A DNA stretch of 64,000 bases from positions 1 through 64,000 of the forward strand of contig DXDG01000019.1 in NCBI GenBank assembly GCA_019115605.1. Direction: 5' to 3'. The first letter of the stretch is position 1. Each line of letters begins with the position of its first letter. Position numbers and translations under genes: made by a program. The notes below the pieces were generated by a model that was given only the letters and a program-made list of their open reading frames with translations, was not told the origin of the DNA and did no database searches. The stretch is from Candidatus Alistipes faecigallinarum. Lineage in GTDB: Bacteria; Bacteroidota; Bacteroidia; Bacteroidales; Rikenellaceae. Positions 36,438 through 44,558 of the stretch are shown piece by piece.

Positions 36438-37325
36438 ATGGACGATTTCCGACTCACCGTATTCATCACGGCGGCGCGCACGCTGAGCTTCACGCGCACC
36501 GCCGAGCGCCTCGGCATCTCGCAGCCGGCCGTCAGCCGCCACGTCGGCGAGCTGGAGGCGCGCTACCGCGTGCCGTTGTTCGTGCGCCGCGGGGGCGGTC
36601 TGGAGCTTACCGAGGCGGGTTGCGTGCTGCTTGATGCCGCCGAGCGCGTCTCGGACGACTACCGCCGCCTGGAGTACGAGATGGGCTTCTGCACGAGCCA
36701 GACCGAGGGCGAGCTGCGCCTCGGGGCCAGCACGACCGTCGCGCAGTACCTGCTGCCGGTGATTCTGGCGCACTTCACGACCCGCTTCCCGGGCGTGCGC
36801 GTCTCGATGCTCTCGGGCAACAGCGGCCGCATCGAGCAGGCCCTCGCCGACCGTGAGATCGACCTGGGACTGGTCGAGAGCGTCAGCCGCCGCCAGGGGC
36901 TCCACTACACGCTTTTCCGCCCCGACGAGCTGGTTCTCGTCGCCCGCACGGGCGGCGCCTGGGCCGCTACCGAGTCGGTAACGCCCGCCGAGCTGTGCCG
37001 CATTCCGCTCGTGCTGCGCGAGAGCGGCTCGGGAACCCTTGAGGTGATCGCCGCGGCCCTCGCGGGCGTCGGCATCCGCCTCCAGCAGCTGCGCGTGGCC
37101 CTGCGCCTGGGCACCACCGAGGGGATCAAGTCCTTCGTCCGCCACAGCGACGCCATGGCCATCCTTTCGGTCATCTCGGTCGTCGAGGAGCTGCGGCGCG
37201 GCACGCTGCGCATCATCGACATCGAGGGGCTGACCCTCACGCGCGACTTCTCGTTCGTGCACCTGGCCGCCGAACCCGTACCCCTGGCCCGACAGTTCGA
37301 GGAGTTCGCCCGCGCCGAGCACTGA
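36438..37325 (+). CDS. LysR-family transcriptional regulator
   Basis: The 295-residue protein has the N-terminal HTH (about 1-60; FTRTAERLGISQPAVSRHVGELEA) and an effector-binding fold (about 90-295; LRLGASTTVAQYLLPVILAHF). The long open frame that contains it starts within the preceding gene; the real start is at 36438. It is followed by a YeiH-type exporter gene. In Enterobacteria yeiH lies next to a LysR regulator (YeiE), so this one likely regulates the exporter from the palindromic sites between them (inference). Confidence 0.92.
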   Translation: MDDFRLTVFITAARTLSFTRTAERLGISQPAVSRHVGELEARYRVPLFVRRGGGLELTEAGCVLLDAAERVSDDYRRLEYEMGFCTSQTEGELRLGASTTVAQYLLPVILAHFTTRFPGVRVSMLSGNSGRIEQALADREIDLGLVESVSRRQGLHYTLFRPDELVLVARTGGAWAATESVTPAELCRIPLVLRESGSGTLEVIAAALAGVGIRLQQLRVALRLGTTEGIKSFVRHSDAMAILSVISVVEELRRGTLRIIDIEGLTLTRDFSFVHLAAEPVPLARQFEEFARAEH

Positions 37326-37415
37326 TTCTCCGGGCCGCACGCCCTCTTGGCGGAAATCCCCTCGCATCCATCCTCCGCCGCTTCCTTCTGTGCGCTTCCG
37401 TCTCTTTTTCGTCCG

Positions 37416-37449
37416 GGTTATAACCTGCCGTTATCCCGCATAACCTGCC
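37416..37449. promoter_or_regulatory. Candidate LysR operator sites
   Basis: Between the LysR and YeiH genes lie the perfect palindrome GGTTATAACC (37416-37425), a GTTAT-N5-ATAAC dyad (37430-37444) that fits the LysR T-N11-A pattern, and two direct copies of ATAACCTGCC at 37420 and 37440, exactly 20 bases (two helix turns) apart. A TTTG (37450) and GAATTTTG (37477) further on may be the promoter. Confidence 0.6.
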
Positions 37450-37515
37450 TTTGTTGCCGTTTTGCCGAAAAGGCGCGAATTTTGTCCCCCGAAAAAACGG
37501 TAACACGGAAAATCC

Positions 37516-38589
37516 ATGCTTGAAAAAGGTAACAGAGCCAATACGCTGCACGGTATTCTGCTCATTGCGCTCTTCTCGTTTGCGGCGTTCTACATCGCCG
37601 GGTTCCCCCTGATGAAACGTCTTTCGCTCAGCCCGCTGATCATCGGCATCGTGCTGGGCATGCTCTATGCCAACAGCCTGCGCAACCGCCTGCCCGAGAC
37701 GTGGGTCCCGGGCATCCGCTTCTGCACGAAGCAGGTGCTGCGCTGGGGCATCATCCTCTACGGATTCCGCCTGACGCTGGCGCAGGTGGCCGCCGTGGGC
37801 CTTCCGGCCGTGACGGTCGATCTGATCATCGTCGTGGGTACGATTCTCGGAGGCATTGCCGTGGGGCGGCTGCTGAAGATCGACCGCGACACGGCGCTGA
37901 TGACCTCGACGGGCAGCGCGATCTGCGGTGCGGCGGCCGTGCTGGGTGCCGAGCCGGTCGTGCGCTGCGAGGGCTACAAGACGGCGATCGCCGTCTCGAC
38001 GGTGGTGATCTTCGGTACGCTCTCGATGTTCCTCTACCCGGTGATGTACCGCACGGGGGTGCTCGACGGCATGAGCCCCACGGAGGTGGCCGTCTATACG
38101 GGCAGCACGCTCCACGAGGTGGCCCATGTGGCCGGCGCGGGCAACGCCATGGACCCGACCGACGGGCTGGGCATCGCCGCGACGGCGACCATCACGAAGA
38201 TGATCCGCGTGATGATGCTCGCTCCGGTGCTGGTGGTCATGAGCCTGCTGCTGGCACGCCGCCGCCGGACGGAGACGGCCGCCGCGGGTGAGAAGAGCCG
38301 CATCACGATTCCGTGGTTCGCCTTCGGGTTCCTCGGGGTGATCTGCCTCAATTCGCTGCTGCAGTACCTGCTCGGCGTGGAGAGCGTGCGCGAGATCCCG
38401 CTCAACGGCGCCATCGAGTACCTCGACACCTTCCTGCTGACGATGGCCATGACGGCCCTCGGCACCGAGACGAGCCTCGACAAATTCCGTCAGGCCGGTG
38501 CCAAGCCCTTCCTGCTGGCCGGCGTGCTCTACGTGTGGCTGGTCGTGGGCGGTTACTTCGTAACGAAGGGGGTGGTGGGCCTCTTCTGA
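37516..38589 (+). CDS. YeiH-family (UPF0324) putative sulfate exporter
   Basis: The 357-residue integral membrane protein has about ten hydrophobic segments and the family motifs STGSAICGAAAV, TGSTLHEVAHV and ALGTETSL. Members are predicted anion exporters, thought to move sulfonates or sulfate; the substrate is not established. It is preceded by a LysR gene and palindromic sites and followed by a strong hairpin. Confidence 0.9.
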   Translation: MLEKGNRANTLHGILLIALFSFAAFYIAGFPLMKRLSLSPLIIGIVLGMLYANSLRNRLPETWVPGIRFCTKQVLRWGIILYGFRLTLAQVAAVGLPAVTVDLIIVVGTILGGIAVGRLLKIDRDTALMTSTGSAICGAAAVLGAEPVVRCEGYKTAIAVSTVVIFGTLSMFLYPVMYRTGVLDGMSPTEVAVYTGSTLHEVAHVAGAGNAMDPTDGLGIAATATITKMIRVMMLAPVLVVMSLLLARRRRTETAAAGEKSRITIPWFAFGFLGVICLNSLLQYLLGVESVREIPLNGAIEYLDTFLLTMAMTALGTETSLDKFRQAGAKPFLLAGVLYVWLVVGGYFVTKGVVGLF

Positions 38590-38605
38590 TGCGGCACGGC
38601 GTCAT

Positions 38606-38647
38606 GCCAGGCGGGGAGTTCCTTTCATAAGGAGCTCCCCGCCTGGC
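38606..38647. terminator. Convergent terminator hairpin
   Basis: The 19-bp arms (38606-38624 and 38629-38647) pair with one wobble around a TCAT loop, starting GCCAGGCGGGG. It lies between the YeiH gene and the converging acetyltransferase gene. T-tracts are weak, so attenuation may rely on stem strength. Confidence 0.78.
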
Positions 38648-38667
38648 GTTGTGTACCGCTTCTGCGG

Positions 38668-39237
38668 CTATGGAATCCGCGGAAGCGTCGGCTGCCGGTG
38701 TTCGGTGTAGTGGAGGACGACGCGGCGCACGAAGTCGGCAAGCCGGCGGGCCTCCTCCTGTTCGAGCGGGGCGGGATATCCCATCAGCACGAGGCGGTGC
38801 GGCTCGAAGGGGCGGCTGTACGAGGGGTGGACATAGGGCAGCGGGGAGTCGTGGAATCCCAGACGGCGGTAGAATCCCAGGCGGCGTGTCGAGATCTCGT
38901 CCCGCGGGGGGTCGATTTCGAGGATCACCCGCTCTCCGCGGCAGAAGGATTCGAAGAGCGCGGAGCCGAGGTTCCGGCCCCGCAGATCGGGCCGTATGGC
39001 CAGGTGTTCGACGTAGCGGAACGAGGGGCCCTGCCACCAGTAGAGCAGGCCGATGAATTCGTCGCCGCAGCGGACGGCCTCGGCGTGGAAGCGCGGGTCG
39101 GCGAGCGCCCGGAGGTGATCCGCCTCCGCGCGCCGCTCCTTCGCGGGGAAGGCCTGGAGGTAGAGCTCCCATGCGGCCGTCCAGTCCCGGTCGGCGGGTG
39201 ACGTGAGGGGTATGAACTGCATGTTGTTGTCTGCCAT
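38668..39237 (-). CDS. GNAT-family N-acetyltransferase
   Basis: The 189-residue protein has the acetyl-CoA-binding motif VEHLAIRPDLRGRNLGSALF and later FYRRLGF. The substrate is unknown. The ATG at 39237 was preferred over 39258 because a TATCTTGC element at 39255-39262 would place transcription start between them; 39222 is another option. Confidence 0.88.
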   Translation of the reverse strand: MADNNMQFIPLTSPADRDWTAAWELYLQAFPAKERRAEADHLRALADPRFHAEAVRCGDEFIGLLYWWQGPSFRYVEHLAIRPDLRGRNLGSALFESFCRGERVILEIDPPRDEISTRRLGFYRRLGFHDSPLPYVHPSYSRPFEPHRLVLMGYPAPLEQEEARRLADFVRRVVLHYTEHRQPTLPRIP

Positions 39238-39361
39238 GTTCGGAAGGTTTTGCCGCAAGATAGCACAAAAAACCGAAATCTCCTAATGTGCGCTGCGGGA
39301 CTGTCCGGCGGCGGGTATCGGCCGGAGTGTGCGGGAGGCGGCTCTCCCGGCGGGATACGAA

Positions 39362-39390
39362 AAAAGGAGGCGCTTTCGCTGCCTCCTTTT
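39362..39390 (-). terminator. Terminator of tRNA-Thr
   Basis: AAAAGGAGGC (39362-39371) and GCCTCCTTTT (39381-39390) form a 10-bp stem, followed on the minus strand by the T-run complementary to 39360-39366. It ends three bases past the tRNA. Confidence 0.85.
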
Positions 39391-39392
39391 CG

Positions 39393-39464
39393 AGCCGAAA
39401 CCGAGATTTGAACTCGGGACCCCTTCATTACGAGTGAAGTGCTCTACCGCTGAGCTATTTCGGC
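39393..39464 (-). tRNA. tRNA-Thr (anticodon CGT)
   Basis: On the minus strand the sequence folds into a full cloverleaf: acceptor GCCGAAA/TTTCGGC (perfect), D stem GCTC/GAGC, anticodon stem CTTCA/TGAAG with loop CTCGTAA (anticodon CGT, reading ACG), variable GGGTC and T stem CCGAG/CTCGG around TTCAAAT. The discriminator is T and no CCA is encoded. Confidence 0.96.
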
Positions 39465-39479
39465 CTGTGGGAATCTTCG

Positions 39480-39559
39480 TTGCTCTGGTGCCTCATTGCC
39501 CCGTTGCCATTCTGCCCCGTTGCTCTGTTGCCTCATTGCTCCGTTGTCCCTCTGCGCTG
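39480..39559. repeat. 8-bp degenerate tandem repeat, ten copies
   Basis: Successive 8-base units fit TTGCYYYR loosely (TTGCTCTG, GTGCCTCA, TTGCCCCG, TTGCCATT, CTGCCCCG and so on). The first three units recur 40 bases later nearly unchanged, giving a higher-order 40-bp repeat. It is non-coding and lies between tRNA-Thr and the CstA-like gene. Confidence 0.8.
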
Positions 39560-39727
39560 CGGGTGTTGCGGGCGATTGCCCCCCCCCATCTCTTGTCTTG
39601 CGCATCCGGAACCCCTGATTCCTTCCCTTTCGGGACTGCAAATATCTGAAAAAAAAAATTCCCACGCAACAATTTCCGGAAAAATATCGCAAATTCTTTT
39701 TATCTTCGCACAAAAACTAGCCCGAAA

Positions 39728-41158
39728 ATGATTACTTTCCTGATCTGTCTGGCCCTGCTTGTCACGGCCTATTTTACCTATGGGCGTTATCTGGAGCGGG
39801 TTGCACGGGCCGACTCCGGAGCCGAAACACCCTGCCGAAGGCTTTATGACGGTGTGGATTACGTGCCGCTGCCGCGCTGGCGGGTTTTCCTGATCCAGCT
39901 GCTCAACATTGCCGGTACGGGCCCGATCTTCGGAGCCATCCTCGGCGCCTGCTTCGGTCCCGTGGCCTTTCTGTGGATCACCTTCGGGGGCATCTTCATG
40001 GGGGCCATGCACGACTATCTTTCGGGCATGATGCTCGTACGCAACGACGGATTGAGCATTCCCGAGGTTGTCGGGCGCTATCTCGGCGGCGGCATGCGCC
40101 AGTTCATGCGTGTCTTCTCGGTGCTGCTGCTCGTGCTGGTGGGTGCGGTCTTCGTGCTCAGCCCCGCGCAGCTGCTTCACGAGATCACGCCGGGCATCTC
40201 CTGTCCCGCATGGGTCTGGATCATCCTGATCTACTACTTTGTCGCCACGCTGCTGCCCATCGACAAGATCATCGGCCGCATCTACCCGATCTTCGGCGTG
40301 GCGTTGGTGGCCATGGCCGTGGGGCTGCTGGGCGTGCTGCTTCTGGGCGACTACCGGATTCCCGAGATGACGACCTTCGCCAATTTCCAGCTCAACCCTC
40401 ACGCCGTACCCATCATCCCGACGCTCTTCATCACGATCGCCTGCGGCGCGATCTCGGGCTTCCATGCCACGCAGTCGCCGCTCATGGCCCGCTGCGTGGG
40501 CAACGAGCGCGAATGCCGCTCGGTCTTCTACGGGGCGATGATCTCCGAGTCGATCATCGCGCTGATCTGGGCCGCCGTGTCGATGGCCTTCTTCGGTGGC
40601 GCCGGGGAGCTCGCCGAGGCTCTCGGGGCCCACGGCAACAGCGCCGCGTGGGCCGTGGATACGATTTCGAACGGCACGCTGGGTGTCGTGGGCGGCATCC
40701 TGGCCCTGCTGGGCGTCGTCGCCGCACCGATCACCTCGGGCGATACGGCCTTCCGCTCGGCGCGTCTGATCATCGCCGACATGCTGCATCTCGAACAGCG
40801 GAGCAAGCGGAAGCGTTTCTATATCTGTATTCCGCTCTTTGTCGTCGGATACGCCATCACGCAGGTCGATTTCGACGTCGTGTGGCGCTACTTCGCCTGG
40901 ACGAACCAGACGCTGGCGACCATCGTGCTGTGGGCGATCGTCGTCTACCTGGCCCGCCGGCAGGCAAACCGCTGGGTGGCGCTGCTCCCGGCACTCTTCA
41001 TGACCTTCATCTGTGCGTCGTTCGTCTTCGTGTCGGGGCAGTTCTTCGGCATGGAGAATCGCACGGCGGCCTACCTGCTGGGCGGCGCGACGACGCTGCT
41101 GGTTCTGCTTGTCATGATCTTCAAACTGCGACGCGATGATGCGCAAAGCCACGCTTAA
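39728..41158 (+). CDS. CstA-family carbon starvation transporter (short form)
   Basis: The 476-residue membrane protein has the CstA opening (YGRYLERV), LLNIAGTGPIFGAILGACFGPVAF, GAMHDYLSGMM and SGFHATQSPLMARC. It is shorter than E. coli CstA (about 700 residues), as is usual for Bacteroidetes members. Family members import pyruvate or peptides. A TATCTTCG element at 39701-39708 may be its -7 box. The next gene overlaps its end by 23 bases. Confidence 0.93.
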   Translation: MITFLICLALLVTAYFTYGRYLERVARADSGAETPCRRLYDGVDYVPLPRWRVFLIQLLNIAGTGPIFGAILGACFGPVAFLWITFGGIFMGAMHDYLSGMMLVRNDGLSIPEVVGRYLGGGMRQFMRVFSVLLLVLVGAVFVLSPAQLLHEITPGISCPAWVWIILIYYFVATLLPIDKIIGRIYPIFGVALVAMAVGLLGVLLLGDYRIPEMTTFANFQLNPHAVPIIPTLFITIACGAISGFHATQSPLMARCVGNERECRSVFYGAMISESIIALIWAAVSMAFFGGAGELAEALGAHGNSAAWAVDTISNGTLGVVGGILALLGVVAAPITSGDTAFRSARLIIADMLHLEQRSKRKRFYICIPLFVVGYAITQVDFDVVWRYFAWTNQTLATIVLWAIVVYLARRQANRWVALLPALFMTFICASFVFVSGQFFGMENRTAAYLLGGATTLLVLLVMIFKLRRDDAQSHA

Positions 41159-41840
41159 CCCCACGCCCGACCAGACTTTCGAGGTCATTGGCGAGGGCCC
41201 CTACGATTTCGCCGAGGTGCTGCGGCGTACGCGGAAGATGCAGGAGGCCGGAGATGTCGAGGGGGCCTGCAACGAACGTTTCCAGGCCTTCCAGCGCCTT
41301 GCCGAACTCATCCCCGAGGACGAGGAGGTCAATCTCGAATGGACGCACCGCAACTCGCGGGCGGCGCTGGAGCTGATCCGCGCCTCGGCCATCGACCACT
41401 TTCTGATCAACGACTTCGAGATGTCGGCGGCGCTGCTCGAAATGCTGCTCGAACTCGACCCCGAGGACCATCTCGAAGGGAGCGAGCTGCTGGCCTTCGA
41501 CTACCTGGCCATGGACGAGCAGGAGCTCTTCGACGAGGTGATCAACGACGTCTCGGACAAATACGCCAGCCGCGAGGTGCTGCTGCTCTGGTCGGCCTTC
41601 CGGCGCGACGGACGCCTCCCCGAGGGGGAGCTCAAGCGTTTCCGGAGCCATTTTGCCCCCTACTTTGCGGAGTTCACCGCTGCGGAGCATCCGGCCGACG
41701 AGGCCTACCTGCGCGATATCGAGAGCGAACACCCCACGCCGGCGGCCCAGGCCCGCGAGCTGTGGCTGCAGACCGAGAACCTCTGGGTGCTCTGGCCCGG
41801 CTTCATCGAGGCGCTGAAGGCCCGCCGCACGGAGGTGTAG
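41136..41840 (+). CDS. Hypothetical acidic helical protein
   Basis: The 234-residue protein starts inside the CstA gene (23-base overlap), so it is translationally coupled. It is acidic and alpha-helical, with a pattern of TPR-like helices (DFEMSAALLEMLLELDPEDHLEGSE) but no family I can name. No signal peptide or membrane segment. A strong terminator follows about 90 bases later. Confidence 0.75.
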   Translation: MMRKATLNPTPDQTFEVIGEGPYDFAEVLRRTRKMQEAGDVEGACNERFQAFQRLAELIPEDEEVNLEWTHRNSRAALELIRASAIDHFLINDFEMSAALLEMLLELDPEDHLEGSELLAFDYLAMDEQELFDEVINDVSDKYASREVLLLWSAFRRDGRLPEGELKRFRSHFAPYFAEFTAAEHPADEAYLRDIESEHPTPAAQARELWLQTENLWVLWPGFIEALKARRTEV

Positions 41841-41929
41841 CGCCTTTTGCGGGCGGGGCGGGGGTGCAGCGGCGGCAGCCCTCCGGCAGGGGCCCCGTTT
41901 CCGACCGCCCACCTCTTCGCTGCGACATG

Positions 41930-41967
41930 AAAATCCCGGGATCTGAAGCAGGTCCCGGGATTTTTTT
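41930..41967. terminator. Terminator after the CstA operon
   Basis: AAAATCCCGGGA (41930-41941) and its 12-base complement (41953-41964) form a stem around an 11-base loop and are followed by T7. It also faces the converging thymidine kinase gene. Confidence 0.88.
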
Positions 41968-41980
41968 CGTGAGGCGGCCG

Positions 41981-42077
41981 CTATTGCTCCGGCTCCGGCT
42001 ATTGTTTCGGCTGCTGCTCCGGCTCCGGCTATTGCTCCGGCTGTTGTTCCGGTTCCGGCTGTTGTTCCGGTTCCGGC
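41981..42077 (-). repeat. 18-bp tandem repeat spanning the thymidine kinase C-terminus
   Basis: On the minus strand 18-base units of the type GCCGGAACCGGAACAACA encode the tail [15 protein letters not shown] of thymidine kinase and run on past its stop. In the same frame two further units follow, each ended by TAG, so TAG stops occur in frame at 42029-42031, 41999-42001 and 41981-41983. Confidence 0.85.
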
Positions 42078-42646
42078 TTGCGGTTGCGCACGAGTTCGCG
42101 GAAGCAGTGGCGGCAGATCGGCTCGTAGCTGTCCTGGGCGCCGAGCATCACCTGCTTCTCGTCGTCGGTCAGACGGTGGGAGTGGTGGGCGAGGTTGCCG
42201 CAGCGCACGCAGATGGCGTGGACCTTCGTAACGTACTCGGCCGTGGCCATGAGCGCCGGCATCGGCCCGAAGGGCTTGCCGGTGTAGTCCATGTCGAGGC
42301 CCGCGACGATCACGCGCACGCCGCTGTCGGCCAGCTGCCGGCATACGTCCACGATGCTCTCGTCGAAGAACTGCGCCTCGTCGATGCCGACGACATCGAC
42401 GTCGGAGGTCATCAGCAGGATGTTCTGCGGCGACTCGACCGGCGTGGAGCGTATGGCGTTGGCATCGTGTGAGACGACCTCCTCCTCGGAGTAGCGCACG
42501 TCGATGCGGGGTTTGAAGATTTCGACCTTCTGGTGGGCGAACTGTGCCCGTTTGAGGCGGCGGATAAGCTCCTCGGTCTTGCCCGAGAACATCGAGCCGC
42601 AGACCACTTCGATCCAGCCCTTGCGGCTGGCATTTTCCAAAAACAT
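42029..42646 (-). CDS. tdk: Thymidine kinase
   Basis: The 205-residue enzyme phosphorylates thymidine. Walker A GSMFSGKT (17-24), the base GIDEAQFF (E90) and two zinc pairs (C146/C149 and C178/C181) are intact. It ends in a Pro-Glu-Gln repeat tail absent from typical enzymes of about 190 residues. A terminator for the converging CstA transcript lies about 60 bases past its stop. Confidence 0.95.
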   Translation of the reverse strand: MFLENASRKGWIEVVCGSMFSGKTEELIRRLKRAQFAHQKVEIFKPRIDVRYSEEEVVSHDANAIRSTPVESPQNILLMTSDVDVVGIDEAQFFDESIVDVCRQLADSGVRVIVAGLDMDYTGKPFGPMPALMATAEYVTKVHAICVRCGNLAHHSHRLTDDEKQVMLGAQDSYEPICRHCFRELVRNRKPEPEQQPEPEQQPEQ

Positions 42647-42831
42647 AGGTTACGTTGTCAAAAAAATCGGTTCACTGCAGCCGGATACGCTCCGGCAGGG
42701 CGGTTTTCGGGAGTGCTTCCCGTGTTGCGGACCGCAGCGGCGGCCCGGCGCATCCCCGGCGGCGGCATTTGCCGGGGAGTCAGGGCGCTTGCGGGCCCCT
42801 CACCGACACTCCCACTCCTCTCCCGTCGGGG

Positions 42832-44148
42832 TCAGAGGCACTCGTCGAGGCGCTCGATGCGGGCGCCGAGGGCATTCAGACGGCCGTCGATATCCTTGTA
42901 CCCGCGGTCGATCTGCTCGATGTTCTGGATCGTCGAGACCCCTTCGGCCGACATGGCGGCGATGAGCAGCGCCACGCCCGCGCGGATGTCGGGCGAGGTC
43001 ATGCGCGTGGCGCGCAGCTGCATCCGGTGGTCGTGTCCGATGACCGTGGCGCGGTGGGGGTCGCAGAGGATGATCTGCGCACCCATGTCGATGAGCTTGT
43101 CGACGAAGAAGAGGCGGCTTTCGAACATCTTCTGGTGGATCAGCACGGCGCCCTTGGCCTGCGTGGCCACGACGAGGAAGATCGACAGCAGGTCGGGCGT
43201 GAGGCCCGGCCAGGGGGCGTCGGCGATGGTCATGATCGACCCGTCGAGGAACGTCTCGATGCTGTAGTGCTCCTGGCAGGGGATGTAGATATCGTCGTTC
43301 CGCTGCTCGAAGCGGATGCCCATGCGGGCGAACTGCGCGGGGATGATGCCGAGGTTCTCGTACGAGACGTTGCGGATGGTCAGCTCCGAGCGGGTCATGG
43401 CGGCCATGCCGATGAAGCTGCCCACCTCGATCATGTCGGGGAGCAGCGCATGTTCGGTGCCGCCGAGCGCCTCGACGCCCTCGATGGTGAGCAGGTTCGA
43501 GGCGATGCCCGAGATGCGGGCGCCCATGCGGTTGAGCATGCGGCAGAGCTGCTGGATGTAGGGTTCGCAGGCGGCGTTGTAGATCGTCGTGATGCCCCTG
43601 GCGAGCACGGCGGCCATGATGATGTTGGCCGTGCCCGTTACGGAGGCTTCGTCGAGGAGCATGTAGGTGCCGCGCAGCTCGCGTCCCTCGACCGTGAAGA
43701 AGTCGTCGGCGACGTCGAAGTTGAACTTCGCGCCGAGCTTCTGGAAGCCGAGGAAGTGGGTGTCCAGGCGCCGGCGTCCGATCTTGTCGCCGCCCGGCTT
43801 GGGGATGTAGCCCACGCCGAAGCGGGCGAGCATCGGGCCGATGAGCATCACCGAGCCGCGCAGGCGGGCGCAGCGGCGTCGGTAGTCGTCCGTGCGCAGG
43901 TAGTCGAAGTCGATCTCGCGGGCGCGGAACGAGTAGGTGTCCTCCGCCAGGCGCTCGATCTCCACGCCCATGGCGCCGAGCAGTTCGATGAGCTGCATGA
44001 CGTCGAGAATCTGGGGGATGTTGCGGATGGTAACCCGCTCGGGCGTGAGCAGCGTGGCGCAGATAACCTGCAGCGCTTCATTCTTGGCCCCCTGGGGGGT
44101 GATGGATCCGTGGAGGCGGTAACCTCCTTCGACTTTGAATACTGCCAT
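42832..44148 (-). CDS. murA: UDP-N-acetylglucosamine 1-carboxyvinyltransferase
   Basis: The 438-residue enzyme makes the first committed step of peptidoglycan synthesis, adding enolpyruvate from PEP to UDP-GlcNAc. The opening GGYRLHGSITPQGAKNEAL, GPMLARFGVG and the active-site loop PGGDKIGRRRLD are intact, but the loop carries Asp (D121) where E. coli has Cys115. That change is known to prevent fosfomycin attack in other bacteria. The start at 44148 (MAVFKV) was chosen because the 13 residues before it are not family-like. Confidence 0.96.
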   Translation of the reverse strand: MAVFKVEGGYRLHGSITPQGAKNEALQVICATLLTPERVTIRNIPQILDVMQLIELLGAMGVEIERLAEDTYSFRAREIDFDYLRTDDYRRRCARLRGSVMLIGPMLARFGVGYIPKPGGDKIGRRRLDTHFLGFQKLGAKFNFDVADDFFTVEGRELRGTYMLLDEASVTGTANIIMAAVLARGITTIYNAACEPYIQQLCRMLNRMGARISGIASNLLTIEGVEALGGTEHALLPDMIEVGSFIGMAAMTRSELTIRNVSYENLGIIPAQFARMGIRFEQRNDDIYIPCQEHYSIETFLDGSIMTIADAPWPGLTPDLLSIFLVVATQAKGAVLIHQKMFESRLFFVDKLIDMGAQIILCDPHRATVIGHDHRMQLRATRMTSPDIRAGVALLIAAMSAEGVSTIQNIEQIDRGYKDIDGRLNALGARIERLDECL

Positions 44149-44193
44149 GGTGCGGTCTGTTTTCGGACCCCGCGGCGGGGGTCGCATGCTCTA

Positions 44194-44201
44194 CAAAGTT
44201 A
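44194..44201 (-). promoter_or_regulatory. -7 box of murA
   Basis: On the minus strand the box reads TAACTTTG, about 46 bases before the murA ATG. No -33 TTTG was seen. Confidence 0.65.
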
Positions 44202-44252
44202 AAAAGATTTCCCCCTTTTCGGGGAGAATTTGAAATATTTTCGCGAAAAATT

Positions 44253-44282
44253 TTTGAAGATCACTTTTTTGTTGTACTTTTG
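44253..44282 (+). promoter_or_regulatory. Promoter of rpmH
   Basis: TTTG (44253-44256) and TACTTTTG (44275-44282) are 18 bases apart in an AT-rich stretch. The leader to the rpmH start would be about 40 nt. Confidence 0.78.
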
Positions 44283-44329
44283 CAATCCGTAAAAAAGTCT
44301 GAAACAACATAAATTATACAGCTATGGCA

Positions 44330-44491
44330 ATGAAGAGAACTTACCAGCCTTCGCGTCGCAAGCGTATCAACAAGCACGGTTTCCGCGCTCGTATGGCTAC
44401 GGCTAACGGTCGCAAGGTGCTGGCCGCCCGTCGTGCGAAGGGCCGCAAGAAGCTGACCGTATCGGACGAGTCCACGTTCAAATACGCTTAA
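44330..44491 (+). CDS. rpmH: Large ribosomal subunit protein bL34
   Basis: The 53-residue product opens [17 protein letters not shown] and continues with [25 protein letters not shown], the bL34 signature, with a short acidic/aromatic tail common in this phylum. The ATG at 44324 would add two residues; 44330 matches the universal MKRT start. It lacks the usual rnpA and dnaA neighbours here, which occurs in Bacteroidetes. Confidence 0.95.
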   Translation: MKRTYQPSRRKRINKHGFRARMATANGRKVLAARRAKGRKKLTVSDESTFKYA

Positions 44492-44517
44492 TCTTTTTTG
44501 CGGAGAAGAGATTGGGT

Positions 44518-44539
44518 CGGCCGGGTGCCGGCCTTTTTT
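44518..44539 (+). terminator. Terminator of rpmH
   Basis: GGCCGG and CCGGCC (44519-44524 and 44528-44533) form a compact stem with a GTG loop followed by T6. Confidence 0.82.
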
Positions 44540-44558
44540 CTTTTCCCCTTTTCAGTGC

